From the NCBI GenBank assembly GCA_017871115.1, contig JAFCIZ010000008.1, positions 992,001-1,056,000 of the forward strand: a stretch of DNA of 64,000 bases, read 5' to 3'. How positions within the stretch are numbered: position 1 is the stretch's first letter; each line of letters starts with the position of its first letter. Below, piece by piece: positions 1-12,829 of the stretch. The translations under genes were made by a program, and so were the position numbers. This DNA is from Cunninghamella blakesleeana. Its lineage: Eukaryota > Mucoromycota > Mucoromycetes > Mucorales > Cunninghamellaceae. The notes beneath the pieces are model-generated. The model saw nothing but the letters and a program-made list of their open reading frames with translations. It had not been told where the DNA came from and made no database searches.

Positions 1-102
1 GTGTCTGCAATGCTATACGTAAACATCAAAGAAGTAGAAAAACAAGAGCATGTTATGCATGAAGTTGTTCATCGTAATTCAAATTTTATCAGAATAATAT
101 AA
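1..102 (+). other. Open reading frame fragment at the window edge
   Basis: A frame is open from the first base to a TAA at 100-102, encoding 33 residues with mixed composition (MLYVNIKEVEKQEHVMHEVV is its core). It could be the 3' end of a gene or relic starting outside the window. Nothing identifies it, and the sequence after it is non-coding A/T-rich DNA. Confidence 0.2.
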
Positions 103-1244
103 TCATCATGATGTTATTATATTACTTTAAAAACTGGATACAAAATATTTTGTATTTCGTATATTTTTAAAACATAATTTATATAAATGTAAATAAAAAT
201 ATCATATGTATATACAAATTTTAATATAACAGATTCTTACCGTTTTTGCAATATTCATTTTTATAACCAATATTTCCTTTAGTACGTTCACTTTTTGTTT
301 TTATTTTTATTTTTTCACCATTCAATTTAAATGTTGGTTATTACAAAGAAACAAAGTTTATTGAAAATAGAAGCAGTTGTTAATCGTTGTTTGTGATACA
401 TATATATAAATCATAGTAATATTGTTAAATAAAATTTAACTAAACAGTGTTTTTATAACCTTCTATTCAAGATATGATTCACTCGTCTATAATATATAAG
501 TAAAATTGCAGAAATACAAACTCAAGTAATAGGCAATTATTATTAATATCTTTATGACTATTGTATTGTTTAAGTGCCAAACTTTTCGCATTATAAATGT
601 TAAAGTATATTAATTTTTCGCCATTTTTAGTTTCTTTATTATTTATGGTAATATTTATAAAAGCAATAATAAAAGCAATAATAAAAATAATGCATAATAA
701 TAATAATTATTTGACAATTAAGAATATAATGAATTATTTTAATTGATTAAGCAATTTGCTGCTCGAATCTGATATCAATGGCTTATTTATTTAGAAATAT
801 TATAAAATAATCTGATTCAAGTAAAAAAGGCACATAATACTAAAGAGAATAAAGAAAAGGAAATGAAAAATTCAAAATGGAAAAAATTAGATTATTTTAT
901 AAAAAACGCGTTTACTCATTTTTAAATTCCGCTGTCATTTTTTTACCATTGACAATTCCAAAATAAACTTTTATTTTACTATTCCTATTTATTACCTTGT
1001 ATATGTCATTATTTTGACTAGACAGATATATACAATTTATCTTTTAATACAAATCGATAAATACTTTAGGCTAAGGAAATGAAATAATGAATATTTATTT
1101 ATTTTTTTAAAAAATTAGTTACTAGTGAGAGATATAACAATATATATTTTTATCTTAAAAGCACTGATATACTTTTTATTTTTTTTATTTTTTATTTTTT
1201 TTATTTTTTTTTTTTTTTTTTTTTTTCATTGTTAAAATAAAGAA
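103..1244. other. Intergenic AT-rich DNA
   Basis: I see no gene here. The stretch is A/T runs with a long T-rich tract at about 1170-1226, just beyond the stop codon of the CorA-type transporter, which may lie in its 3' UTR or terminator region. Confidence 0.6.
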
Positions 1245-2871
1245 TTAAAGTAACTGAAATCTTCTTCCAAAATAAGTAGTGATAACAGTGTACAAAATCA
1301 TAATAATGATGATCCAGAAAAAGAAGGAATTATCAAGATCATTTTTCCCTGGCACTTCCACATTCATACCAAAAAGACCACAAAGGAAAATAATAGGAAT
1401 AAACATGGTACCCAAAAAAGTTAAACGATTCATAACAGCATTAGTGGTGCGATAAGTCATGGATAAATCGACATTCACTTGAGCAAGATAATTAGTATGA
1501 GCTCTTGATAAAATTCTACTATAATGCTGAACATTTTGCATCATGGTTACTAAATGGTCTATTTAAAAAGAATGATAAAAATAGTATTATGATTAAATAA
1601 GCATGATATTACTTTATTTTATTTCTTTTTCTTTTTTTCTTTTTACCTTGTACATCCCCAATATATAATAATACTTCATTCAATGCCTTCTGATCAGTGA
1701 TTTCTTCCAAAGATATATTAGAATCTTCGTCCATCATCAACGTATTATACCCGCCAGCGCGATTCCATTTTTCTTCATAACGCTTTAATAAACTTTTTAC
1801 AACATCGATTTTCATCCCCAAGAGACGTAACAACTGACTCGTTCTTTTACGGCACCGACTGATCCGTTTCAACATATCTGATCGTTCTGTTTTATTCAAA
1901 ACCAAGGATAATTCGTCAATAGTGACTGATTCGATTTCAATTTCATTTATAATAGGGGCAAAGGCATCTGTAATATCATCAATCAGCGCATAGTTGACCC
2001 AATCTGATACAATAGGAATATAATGTTTCAATTGATCTAAACGATGGCGAACACGAGCAGGATGTGGAGAATATCGGAAATGAAAACTGATTAAACCATC
2101 TTTAAAAATCAAATTATAAAAATTATATGGCCAGATTTGATTAGCATCATGATCCATTTCAAAACTTCGAATACAAACAAAGGTATAATTAGGGAATAAT
2201 TCAATCTTTTCATTGGGCTCATTGGCTAATATATCTTCCACAGTTAAAGAATGGATTCGGAATAATTTGCATAGAACATTCATTTCATCATCAGTAGGGG
2301 ACAATACATCTAACCACCATCCATTGGTTTCCAACATAGTTTCTAATGCTTGTTTTCCTTCGGTTGTTAATAATTGTTTGATTTGAATGGGTTGTATATC
2401 TTTATGAGTTGAATAAATATCATAAGTTCCATGAGCTGGTGTTACATCTTCGCTCTATTTTTTAAAAAAAGAAAATAAATAAAAGGAAAAAGGTAAATGA
2501 TATGTTTTTTATTATCATGTTTTTATATATATTACCCATTTTTTATTTTCCCCATATAGTTTATTATGTTTACTAAAAGTACGTGATAAAACGGAGCCTG
2601 TGGTCACTTTACTTTCTTGAGCAGCTAATTCATCATCAAATATTCTTAAATCTCTTATAGAATGATTATCTTCAGTATTTAAATACTGGGGATACAATAC
2701 ATCGTTTTCAATATCAATATCCTGCAAATCATCTTCTTCATCTTCTGTAGCATGGATAATGTCTGATAATTGAGAATGTTGAGATCCACTACTTTCTCTT
2801 GAAAGCCTCGATCTTGCCGAATAAGCGATGGATCCTTTACGATATCTAAGTGAGTTGATAGGATGGGACAT
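1245..2871 (-). CDS. CorA-type magnesium transporter (ALR/MNR2-like)
   Basis: Predicted membrane transporter that moves Mg2+ through a homopentameric channel. Three exons on the minus strand keep phase: 2871-2536, 2454-1647 and 1558-1245, giving 485 residues. The N-terminal ~110 residues are acidic and Ser-rich, as in fungal ALR/MNR2 proteins. A long alpha/beta cytosolic part follows, containing ESVTIDELSLVL and a run of basic helices. Two C-terminal membrane segments flank the family signature: LTFLGTMFIPIIFLCGLFGMN carries the GMN motif, and FFFWIIIIMILYTVITTYF follows it, with only a short tail. The GMN motif plus a two-helix C-terminus is diagnostic of CorA. Whether it sits in the plasma membrane (ALR1), vacuole (MNR2) or elsewhere cannot be told from sequence. 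The gene is oriented the same way as the FYVE gene upstream. Confidence 0.93.
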
Positions 2872-4433
2872 TAATTTATATTTATATAAATATATGTATA
2901 TATATATATAATAAAAGGGAGAGAAAGATATAAAGGGAAAAAATAATAATAAAAGAAAAAGAAAAAGAAAAAAATGTAATAATAAATTACATTGAGAAAA
3001 TAAAAGTGAAGAGTAACAGGAAAAGAAAAAGGAAAGTGAAAAAAATTGAGGGAAAAAAATTTATGGTGAATATTGTTTTTTCAAACTCAAATTTTTAAAA
3101 TGTCTTAAAAAGGAAAATATATATGTATACTTGAAAGTCGTTTTATTTTAAAGGTACACTTGATCTTTAAAAATAAAATATGAATAAAAAGTGAAGTTTT
3201 TCCGCATACTGATATAAAAATATAAATATATATGTTTAATAATAAAGAAAAAAGAAAAAGATATGGAAAGAAAATAAACATTATTTCAAAACAATAATAA
3301 TAATAGTAATAAAGAGTATTCTTCGTATTTTTTTTTTGTTTTCTTTGTACATGAATTAAAAGATGGTGGAATGTATTAAAAATAACTTTGAAAATGATTA
3401 TATAACAAAGCAGAGCAAATGATTTTGTTTTAAAATTATATATATATATTTAAAAGCGTATAATTATTGATTTTTTTTTTTTTACTTTTATTATATTGAA
3501 AATTGGTATTGTTTAGATAGGCTGTTTGTTTCTACTTGGCAATATTGATGAAAATAGACAAGTTATAGATTTGCAAAGGTTGATAGTTTTATGAAATAAG
3601 TCTGTGATATAGAATGTCTTTCTTTTTGTTTTTATACGTGATTACTATTTTATTATATAAAAAAAATTAAAAATTAAAATTTGAAGAAAATCTTTATTCC
3701 TTGAAGATTTCAAAGGAACGCACCTTGGAAAAATTCGATTTTTTTCGAGAATGTTTTTGAGTTTTATATTACTTTAATATAATAAGCTTTTGTTCAAATA
3801 AATCGTATGTTTCTATATACTTCTGGTACACATATTATGTCACAGATCATATATATAAAAAAATTAAATTCGTTAGGATAATATATTAATGTATATATTG
3901 TTTGATTTTTATAATTAAAGTTTTCAAGCATTATATGTACTTTGATATTTTTCTGGTTTATATTCCTATGTCTTAATAAATAGTATCTTTCAATTATATA
4001 TAAATTTAACTACAAAAAGTTCATTACGATTGATATTTTAAAATCAGAAGCTTGCTTTTAAAAATGATTTACATAATAAAATGAACACCTAGATGAACAT
4101 TTGTTTTGATCAAATAAAAATATTTAAAAAAATGTTGAATTGCGTATTAAATCCGTTATTGCAATTGTTGATTTAAAAATAATAAACGATGAATGTGGAA
4201 AATGGTTACAAAAAAAAATTACTTTGATAAATAATAAGTATATGTAGTGTATGCTTTTTTTTAATGATTAATATATAAATTAAAATAAAAATATGAGAGG
4301 GAAAGAAAAAGATGATGGAAAAATATAAATACATTCAATAAATGATCGTGAATATCCCGGAAAAGAACTATGTAAAACAAAGAAATTAAAAATAATAAGG
4401 GTATGATAGAAAAATAAAAATGGATGAAGTGCT
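2872..4433. other. Intergenic AT-rich DNA
   Basis: No gene recognised. This is the 5' flank of the transporter and the 3' flank of the FYVE gene. The only long frames here are hydrophobic translations of T-rich DNA. Confidence 0.6.
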
Positions 4434-5658
4434 TTAAAAAGTAGACCAATGCCAATTTGCCGGTACTGAGAAAGCAACATTATCAAACACATCTATTGTG
4501 ACGATAATAATAATATATTAGTATATATAAACTATTAGTCTATTTTCCCGCTCTCTCTTTTCTCTCTTTTTCTTTCTTGATATTAATTTTATATTACCAG
4601 TTGGTTTATTTAATCCATCATTTAAATCATCATCTTCGGTTTCAACTATATCTATTTTTTTCAATAATATGATAATAATAGTAATAATAATAATATGTTA
4701 ATATTAGCTTATATATATTTTAATCATCACCTTCTTTTTCTTTTATCGCCAACATCTTTTATTTTGATCATCCTTGACTTTTTCTATTTTAATCATTTTT
4801 GCCTTATTTATTTATATACTTTTATTCATCACCCCTACCCCTTATTCATTATTATTATCTATTATAATCATTTATTTTCTTTCATTTACCATCTCTACCC
4901 AATTCCAAAACTCCTTCTAAAGCATGAGGTTGTAAAGTCATAATACCAGCATGACGATTTCGATCCTTTTTACTATTTTTTTCATTGTTTTCATTGTTAT
5001 TTTCAAAAGAAGAACTAGTAGTTGAAGATGAGATTAATATAGGGTTTCGCCAATTTTCAGCACAAATATCACATCCACGAGATAAAAACCCTTTTGGATG
5101 AAACTCTGAATCTTGATTTAGTCTTAAATAATTTGAGCAATGTATAGAGCAAAATATATCGCCACACTATATAAATAAGTAATAGTAGTAGTAGAAGAAG
5201 AAGAAGAGTATATAAAAATTAATGGTCATCCATTACACTTTTTTAACTTTTATTATTTATTATCACTTATTACTCTATATATATATATATATTACCTTTC
5301 TACAATGGTGTCGCCTTTCAAAAAAACCAAAAGCTCTTGTACAACCCGGATATGCACATTCCATAGCATCTTCATCCAACTAGTTGAATAAAAATAAAAG
5401 AAAAGGGAAAAAAGCGAAAAAGAAAAGGAATAAATAAAAATAAAAAGGATCTATATAATGTATTTATTAAAATGTTTTTATAAGGAATATATTTTGTTCT
5501 ATTACCTTCCAATGATCTTTTGTTGGTGGACCAGTAACTATACTGATAATAGGTTCTATTGTATTTGTTGTATCAGGCAATAATAAGCGTTCTGAAGAAG
5601 ACTGACCCATAGTTAACCGAGAGGGTCTTCGTTTTCTAGTTAAAGTATATATATCCAT
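4434..5658 (-). CDS. FYVE-type zinc finger protein
   Basis: Small protein predicted to bind phosphatidylinositol 3-phosphate on endosome or vacuole membranes. Five exons on the minus strand join in phase: 5658-5506, 5379-5296, 5166-4890, 4651-4598 and 4492-4434, giving 208 residues. The FYVE core has four Cys pairs: C59/C64, C77/C80, C85/C89 and C111/C114. The basic lipid-binding motif RRHHCRKC spans 73-80, and the WxxD-like lead is replaced by LDEDAMEC. The N-terminus is basic (TRKRRPSR). The last two exons are only 54 and 59 nt and end in VPANWHWSTF, a tail I recall from a conserved fungal FYVE family, which supports the gene model. No other domain (VHS, RING, kinase) is visible, so it is not Vps27, Pib1 or Fab1. 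The partner or pathway is unknown. Confidence 0.85.
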
Positions 5659-6530
5659 ATGTGGTAGTTATTATATATATATATTTATTTATTTATTGTA
5701 TATTTAAAGTGTGTATATAATTGTCTATTTTTATGATCTATTATGTCTAAAAAAAGGTTTATAATGATATGATGAATAATTTAATGAAATAGGTGGTGGT
5801 TGCTATTGTTTTATTTTTCTGGTTGGTTTTTTACACCAATAAAAAAATAAGCTTCATAAAATAGTAATAACAATATAGAAAAAAAAAGAAGTAATGAGAA
5901 AAAAGAAAGGAAAAGAAAGGTCGAAAGGGGGGAATAAATTTATTTTTTAAAAAAATTAAAATTAAGCTATCTTAATTCATTGGTTAATTTTTAAATTCTA
6001 ATTCCCGTTTCTTTTCATTATCATATCACATGATCATTCGATTAATGAGCTTATATTCGAAAATATATGTATATCTTACCTGTTCTTCATCTTTATATTT
6101 AAAATAGCCTAGTTTTACCATTTTATTTATATATAATTTAAAAAATATTTTTTTTTTATAAATATTTTTTTTTTATTGTTTTGTTTTATGAACCGTTTGT
6201 GTAGGTGATATGTTATTACAGTTAAAATAGCTGAAAAGCAATTTTTATAGTTTAAATTTTATAATTATTATTTTATTTAAATAAGTTTGTTTGTAAAAAT
6301 AGCTTTTTTTTTTCTTCTTACTTATTTATTAAATTAATAAATATTAAAGGTATACAACTTTTCAAAACAAATTAACATAGAAGTTTTAAAAAGAACAGTT
6401 CCGATGTTTATTCATTTATTTTGAACAATATTGCTAAATAATTTAATGGAATTACCACTTTCTGGGGGGAAATCAGTATAAGCTGGTGTCGTAAATATAT
6501 ATATATATATAATAAGCTACTATCAAATTC
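5659..6530. other. Intergenic, with one orphan exon-like piece
   Basis: Mostly A/T runs. On the minus strand at 6121-6080 an ATG opens the short coding-like piece MVKLGYFKYKDEEQ, followed directly by a good donor GTAAGA. No following exon in matching phase could be found before the FYVE start, so I leave it unassigned. Confidence 0.4.
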
Positions 6531-7051
6531 TAATAAATGTCTTTATAAATATTTCTGAGCGTATTCATTTTTTTAATTTCTTGAAAAAGAATATCTTTAT
6601 TTTGATAAATAGGTAATAACAAAGAAGATTCGATAGAATATATGTCAAATTTTCAGTGTATTTTGATCCATACCTTGTTGATATTTGTTATAAAGAATCA
6701 TCTTCATTTCCAAACTTATCATGTGCATATTTTTTTAAAATAATTGAAAATACTTTACAAATGCCATCAGGTACAGCGTTTTTTTAAAAAATCATAATCA
6801 ATTACAGATATATATATACTAACATAGGGAAGGTGCATAGGTTAATTTTTAGATTATAAGTATGCATGAGATAATCTTACTTTATCCCATATATAATCCA
6901 TTATTTCATGCAATTTTAGCCTAAAAGATGCCGTGTCGGCGATATACCATTTTGATTTTGTATCCTTAACTTTAATTAAATGATTATATTTCTTCCATGG
7001 TGGTAAAATAGAATAGAATGGATTTTCATTCACATTTGAATTTAATGGCAT
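6531..7051 (-). pseudogene. Decayed protein-coding gene, family unknown
   Basis: The first exon looks intact: ATG at 7051, 57 codons including PFYSILPPWKKYNHLIKV and KSKWYIADTASFRLKLHEIM, then the donor GTAAGA at 6880. Downstream the coding signal continues but is broken. NAVPDGICKVFSIILKKYAH is followed by a stop, and the region before it has lost an AG acceptor (TTTTTTAAAAAAACGC). Further on, ESSLLLPIYQNKDILFQEIK continues in another frame to a stop near 6531. Amino-acid-like composition with frame changes and stops indicates a relic rather than an active gene. I do not recognise the family. It may belong to a dispersed multigene family. Confidence 0.5.
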
Positions 7052-7658
7052 ATTTATATTTCATTATTGCTTAAATTTTTTTTTTAAAAATTGTATGAAT
7101 GCACTTCTGTTATTAACCTTTTATTAATATATATAGTTGATGTTGTTATCATTACCAATGTTTGTATTACGATACTCAATGGAGTATCTGAAAAAATAAA
7201 TTTCATAATACGCAGAGATAGAAACATAAGTTTCAGTGGTGTTCCTTGTTTTTTCTTTCAAGTTTTTGTTAGTCCACTGTTATTACATCGATTTATAATT
7301 ATTTTTATTTGATCGGAATCAGGCGAAGTGCAACATCAAACATTTGTTGATAGAATAAAATAAAATATAATTCATAATAATAAAACACGTTCATATATAG
7401 TTATATTAGTTTTTATTTCTATTTTTCTTTTCCATTGTTACATTATTCTAATAATGCTTGTACTAGTTATTGTTATTTAAAAATTAAGAAAAAGAGAAAA
7501 AAAATCAAGTTTTGCAATTTTTCTATTAAAAAAATGGGTTACACGAATTTCTCATTGCTCATTTTAATTCCCGTTTCAATTTTATTTTTCGTTTTTCGCT
7601 TCTCTTTTTTTTTTATTCCACTAACATTTTTTATTATTTTTATAATAAATATATGTAA

Positions 7659-8395
7659 ATGAATTTATTTGTTACTGTTGGTTCTACAAGTTTTGTTGAA
7701 CTTATTGATTCAGTAACCTCTATTGAGTTTCTTGAAGAGCTAAGTTCTCAAGGTTTTACTCAAGTTACGGTTCAGTATGGGACTTCAAAAGATATATTTT
7801 TAAATAATATTAAAGAATATAAAGGGGATATAAAAATAAAAGGGTATGATTATAAACCTTCCATTGATGATGATATGAAGTCTGCTAATGTGATTATTTG
7901 TCATTCTGGTAATTAAATAATATAATGATAACAATAATAATGATATATTTGGTTACAGTAGATCATGATAATCATATTATATATCAATATATTTATCTAT
8001 TAAAATAATAAAAAAATTTAAAAATGGATTAGGATCAGGTACTATTCTACACGGATTAAGATTGCATAAAAAATTAATTGTTGTTGTAAATGAGACTCTA
8101 ATGAATAATCATCAAGCTGAACTAGCCCAAGCTATGGCCATGGAAAATTATGTTGTATATGGCGATTATAGGTATAGATAGATAAATAAATAAATAAAAC
8201 TTTTTTTATTTTAAACAATGATAATGATAGTTGTATTTATATTTATTTCCCTACTAATTATTCTTATAAACTTTTTTATATAGAAATTTAACCTTTCATC
8301 TTTCTCAAATAGCTAAACAAGAATTAAAACCGTACCCACAGCCAGATCCATCTATTTTTGCAAATATATTAGATAAACAAATGGGTTTTATATAA
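7659..8395 (+). CDS. ALG13: UDP-GlcNAc transferase catalytic subunit Alg13
   Basis: With Alg14 at the cytosolic face of the ER, Alg13 adds the second GlcNAc to dolichol-PP-GlcNAc in N-glycan assembly. Three exons in phase: 7659-7908, 8033-8171 and 8284-8395, giving 166 residues, the usual size for the single-domain fungal protein. Features of the GT28 C-terminal fold are visible: the opening [14 protein letters not shown], the loop [15 protein letters not shown] crossing the first splice junction, and [19 protein letters not shown]. It has no membrane segment, as expected, because Alg14 anchors the complex. It converges on the mL40 gene, with about 360 nt between the stop codons. The start ATG follows an A/T-rich leader. 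The next in-frame Met lies inside the conserved domain. Confidence 0.95.
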
Positions 8396-8755
8396 TGATA
8401 TTTCTCTTTTTTTTTTTGTAAAATGATATATTTTATTATTATTTTTCTTTTTTTTTATAAAATAAAAATATAAACAAATCTAATACATATATAAAATTAA
8501 AAGTATTCCTATATAAATACAAAATCAAATAAATAAAGAACACTAAAAAATAAATTGGATGAATAAATAAAGTAGTAACACTAAAATAGAGAAAGAATAA
8601 TAAAAATAATAAAAAGATGCAAAGAGAGAATTGATTTTTATTATTTTTATCATTTATTTATGGTGATATATTATAAGTGTGCGTGTGTTTGTGTATGTGT
8701 TTATGTTGATTATAATAAAGAAAAACCAATGATTTTTTTATTATTATTAATATAT

Positions 8756-9226
8756 TTAATTTGAATCGGTTGGTGCTTTATAAGAGTAATCCCAAATTTG
8801 AGAAGAAGGTGTTTCAGTAGGAATCTTTGCTTGTTTAGGGTAAGTAATATGACGACTTTTTACTAAAGCCCCTTTAAATAATCGATCGCTAGTTTTTTCT
8901 AATTCAGTCATGGCTTGATGTAAAGAACGAAATTGTTTTTCAAGTGTACGTTGTTTACGTTCTCTTTCACGCATTGTATGTAATTTCCAAGCTCTTTCAA
9001 TAGTTTCATGTTGTTGTAAAGCTTCACCTTCTAAAGGTATGGCTGTGGTAGGTCGTTGTGGGGATTCAAATAATACTCGACGAACTAATTCTATACGAGT
9101 ATCTCCAGTGTTGTTGCTAGAGGCAGTATTACTGCTTTGTGTACTAACATATCTTATTGATGAAGTGGTAGTGGTGGTATAAAATGGTCGAAGGGTGGTG
9201 GTGGTGGGTCGAATATGTCTTAACAT
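8756..9226 (-). CDS. MRPL28: Mitochondrial large ribosomal subunit protein mL40
   Basis: Component of the mitochondrial 54S subunit. A single exon encodes 156 residues from the ATG at 9226. An in-frame ATG at 9292 would add a poly-Phe stretch translated from a T-tract, so I prefer 9226, which gives a good targeting sequence (MLRHIRP followed by Thr-, Arg- and Ser-rich residues to about 40). The body carries the charged helix typical of mL40/MRPL28: ETIERAWKLHTMRERERKQ, then FRSLHQAMTELEKTSDRLF. The C-terminus ends in IWDYSYKAPTDSN after a basic segment. Identification rests on the RAW..H and QAM.EL.K pattern and on size. It is tail-to-tail with ALG13. No intron is needed. Confidence 0.78.
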   Translation of the reverse strand: MLRHIRPTTTTLRPFYTTTTTSSIRYVSTQSSNTASSNNTGDTRIELVRRVLFESPQRPTTAIPLEGEALQQHETIERAWKLHTMRERERKQRTLEKQFRSLHQAMTELEKTSDRLFKGALVKSRHITYPKQAKIPTETPSSQIWDYSYKAPTDSN

Positions 9227-9615
9227 TGGTAATCTATATGTACAAAAAGAATTGTAAAAAAAAAAAAAAAAAAAATGAAAAGAGAGGAGCAAGAATTAAA
9301 AATTTCCCTCCCTGTCTATTTAAAATTCAAAGCCACTTAATTTTTATCAAAAAAAAAAAGGAAAAGTGAATAACCCAAAAAAGTTAACCAAATGATTTTT
9401 TGCATATAAATATATATATATATATAATTTTTTAATGTTGACTATTTTAACTTTTTCTCTTCTTTTTTTTAGAAAAAAAATAAAATCAAAAATTATAGAT
9501 GAAAATTAATAAAATGAATAAAAATAAAATGATACATATACTAAAAAAAAAAGAAATAGGTAATGACGAAAAAATTAGGGCAAAGTATGTAAAGAAAAGA
9601 TCATGTCACATGACA
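9227..9615. other. Short intergenic region
   Basis: Non-coding A-rich DNA between the mL40 start and the stop of the next minus-strand gene. It must contain the mL40 promoter. No distinct element is recognised. Confidence 0.5.
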
Positions 9616-11770
9616 TCACACGATAAAATTATCTAATCCAAGGCCACATAAATCAAAAGGAGTATCATGATCATGGTTGAAAAAAATCCGAATAGCTTTA
9701 ATAGGTTTCATACGATCAGGGCAATTCATTTGGTACACAGTACGTCTTGGAATAGTTTGTTTTTCATCCATTGCTAATTGACAATCATTCCAGTTGTTAT
9801 CTTGAAGTTGAACAATCACCCTAAATGCTTGTCCTGGATCTTTCAAAGGTTGTCGTGTATACATTAAAAATCGACTTACTCTAATAGTGCCTACTATATC
9901 TAAACCAAAATAATCTCCAGATTTTGGAGCTATTTTATAATAAATAAAAATAAGATTTAATCAATACTTTAGCATATATATTTATATTGATATAAATATA
10001 TCTATATATACGAGTACATACCTAAATATGTGTTCCAACATGTACCACTATTACCATCTACAGCTGCATGATAGCCTCGATGTATTAAATATTCAGAACT
10101 AGGTAAATCCAAATCAAATTCTTCTTCCCATTTTAGAGAGGATCCGAGACTACTATTTGTTAAATTCTGTTCTGGTCGATATTCAGTAGATAATGGGAAT
10201 GGGTCAATATTTGTAACAAACAGGCATTTGTCATTCCCACATGAGGTTCTAAAGAAATAAAATGTAGGAAATAATAATTATTGATATATATATAAATAGT
10301 TTATTTATTTTAATTTGCGTTTTTTTTTTATATTTTTATATTTTATTTTTATTTTACCTAATATCACGTTCATGAAGAGCAGGTTCAATTGAGTTTCCTT
10401 GATTAAAGTAAGGTGTTTTGTTTTTTAAAGCTTTTTCGAAACGTCTTACAGCATTTAACTATAAAATAATAGTAATAGTAATAATAATAATAATAAAAAT
10501 AAAAAGATTAATATAAATTATAAATATCTTCCATCCATAAATTTATTTTATCTATTTTTTACCATTTGATGATATGGAAGAGGTTGTTTATCAACCAAAG
10601 GTAATGGGTTAGAAAGTAACCAAGGATAACTATTTGTCCAAAAGGAAAAAAACACGTCTGCCATTCTACGCTGTTGATGAACCATTTCTTGCATTGATAA
10701 TTGATTAGTAAATTGTATAGCCATTTTTCTTGGAAGAATAGCTCCATGTTGAATATTAGCATAACCAAAATGTAAATCCATATCCTCATCTAAAATAAAT
10801 AAATATATATATATACAAATTAATAATACTATATATTTAAAAGCATTAAAAGAGATATATTTCTTCATAGACCATAATACTCTTTATATATATATATATA
10901 TTATAGTATACCTTGATGATAAAGTTGCCAACGTCTATGAGTCTTATAATCTTGAGATCTGGTGTTCACATGTAATAAAGTTGGATATTTCATAAAATGA
11001 GTATATAAAGTGTCCATAAATGGATTAAGAGTCCGATCACTTTGAATGTAACAATGGGAAAAACTCGCTAAACCACAAGTAGTAAATAAAGATAGCATAC
11101 CATCATGGTCTTCTTCAGAAGTTGCATTAATGACATCTGTTTTAACTTTATGGATTAACCATTGATGAGGTCGATCAAATATCTAAAAAAAGAAAAAAGT
11201 ATAAATATATATATATAAAGAAATTCATATAAATGAATATTGCCAAATTTAAATTAATTTATATATATACTTTTTTTTTTTTCAAGGTGTACCAGGTAAT
11301 TTTCTCCAATATATTAATTACCATTTATGTATACTTTAAAAAAATAATAACCAATAAAAAAAAATTACAGGACTTACATTAGAAGGTATGGGTTGAGAAG
11401 GTAAGAGATTATAAATGATGATTTCTTTAATAAAAGGATATTTATATAGATGCTGTACGATATGATACACTCCAAGATCTTTGTTTGTTCTGACTATAAC
11501 AGCTGTTAAAGGATAAAAATGGTTGGTTTTTAGAGCCTCAGGTGTGAACATACTAGGTGTATAAAGACTTTGTAATGAATTTATGGATGCATCGTTTAGT
11601 TGGACCGGCCATGATGCCTTTTCTTTATGATAATAAGTGGATGTATCTACAGTAGTTATTTGTTTACGATGAGATAATAAGACTAATATACATAATACTG
11701 GAATGCAAGTGAAATAGACGATAATAGGTTTTGTTTTTAACCAAGCTATTTTCGTTTTCATATATGTCAT
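9616..11770 (-). CDS. Type II membrane glycosyltransferase-like protein
   Basis: Six exons join in phase: 11770-11378, 11182-10912, 10789-10563, 10458-10358, 10248-10022 and 9929-9616, giving 510 residues. There is one N-terminal signal anchor (PIIVYFTCIPVLCILVLLS, about 15-33), typical of Golgi/ER transferases. The luminal part opens with a Rossmann-like nucleotide-sugar region (YPLTAVIVRTNKDLGVYHIV, then FIKEIIIYNLLPSQP). A segment with FGYANIQHGAILPRKMAIQF and FFSFWTNSYPWLLSNPL follows, as in fungal GT-A-type proteins. The C-terminal ~110 residues (SGDYFGLDIVGTIRVSRFLM to CGLGLDNFIV) look like a galactose-binding jelly roll such as the one ending MGAT4-type enzymes. Donor and acceptor sugars are unknown, and no DXD motif is obvious. 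Two in-frame Met codons near the start (11770 and 11761) are possible starts. Confidence 0.7.
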
Positions 11771-12829
11771 ATATATTTTTATATATATATATATATTTAT
11801 ATTTATTCTATCTATATATAATATTTATATATATATAAATATAATAAAATGTGAATATATAGATTAAATTAAAATGAATTGGGTATTATAATTTATCTTT
11901 TTTTTAAAGAAAAAAGGAAGAGGAAGAAATGATAAAAAGGAGAAATTTTCAAAATTCAAAGAAAAACTATAGCGCTGTTTAAAAATAAAAATAAATAAAC
12001 TTTTTTTTTTTTTTTTCTATCTTTCTAAAAATAAGCTTTTTTATTACTATATTATACTAAAATATTATTCTAACGTTATTTATATTGTGTGCTTCAGTAA
12101 TATTCGTTTTCTTTTTCTTGCTATTTGATTTATATACTTGTTAAAAATACAATAGAAATAGGTTCCAGCCATTAATCATGAAAAAAAAAAGTGAGAAAAA
12201 TAAAAAAAAATAAAAAAAATAAACGCTATAAAAGGTATAGCTGTAAAATATTATATAGGAAAAATAAACAAATACTTTTAAAAGCACACTAACCATCCGC
12301 TCCTAACTCAGGAAAAAAGTTGCACAAATAAATATTTCTAACTATAAAACACCCATTCTTTATATTTTACACATTTTTATTTGAAAGACTTTTTAATGGA
12401 TAACACCAAGTTAAATAATACATTGATGAAATAACACTTAAACTGGCTAAAAACATAATTGTTTAAATATATCTTTATTTTTTATATGATCATTATGGCT
12501 ATGGGCTGAGACATTTAGAGAATCATATGTTTATACATGTATTCAATTTGAATATTTATTTTTCTCCATATTTAATAAAAGAATTGACTTGATATATAAT
12601 GTAAATCGCTATCTATATGTAACTTTTTTTTTATACAGTGGTTTTGAATGTTGGTTAATTAATTTAAAACTATAATAATTTCCACAATTCCCAAAATTTA
12701 TTGACCTTAAAAATAGTAGTGATATAAAAGTCGTAAAAAAATAAATAAAAAAAAATGCTTATAAAAAAAAATTAAACCCAAATCTAATCAAGTAGAAATT
12801 TTCAATATAAAATTCTCTAATAATTCAAT
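11771..12829. other. Intergenic AT-rich DNA
   Basis: No gene seen on either strand. The region contains A/T runs, TA repeats just upstream of the glycosyltransferase-like gene, and the 3' flank of the Iml2-like gene. Confidence 0.6.

Noticed and set aside
4261..4492. Two overlapping minus-strand frames of 64 and 70 codons, rich in Phe/Leu/Ile
   Set aside because: Shadows of the last FYVE exon and A/T-rich flanking DNA; only the 4492-4434 exon is supported by phase and motif.
6080..6121. Minus-strand ATG exon MVKLGYFKYKDEEQ with donor GTAAGA
   Set aside because: No in-phase partner exon was found; could not be joined to the FYVE gene without a frame error.
9227..9292. Upstream in-frame start for mL40 adding 22 residues
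   Set aside because: The extension is poly-Phe from a T tract and would spoil the targeting peptide; the ATG at 9226 fits better.
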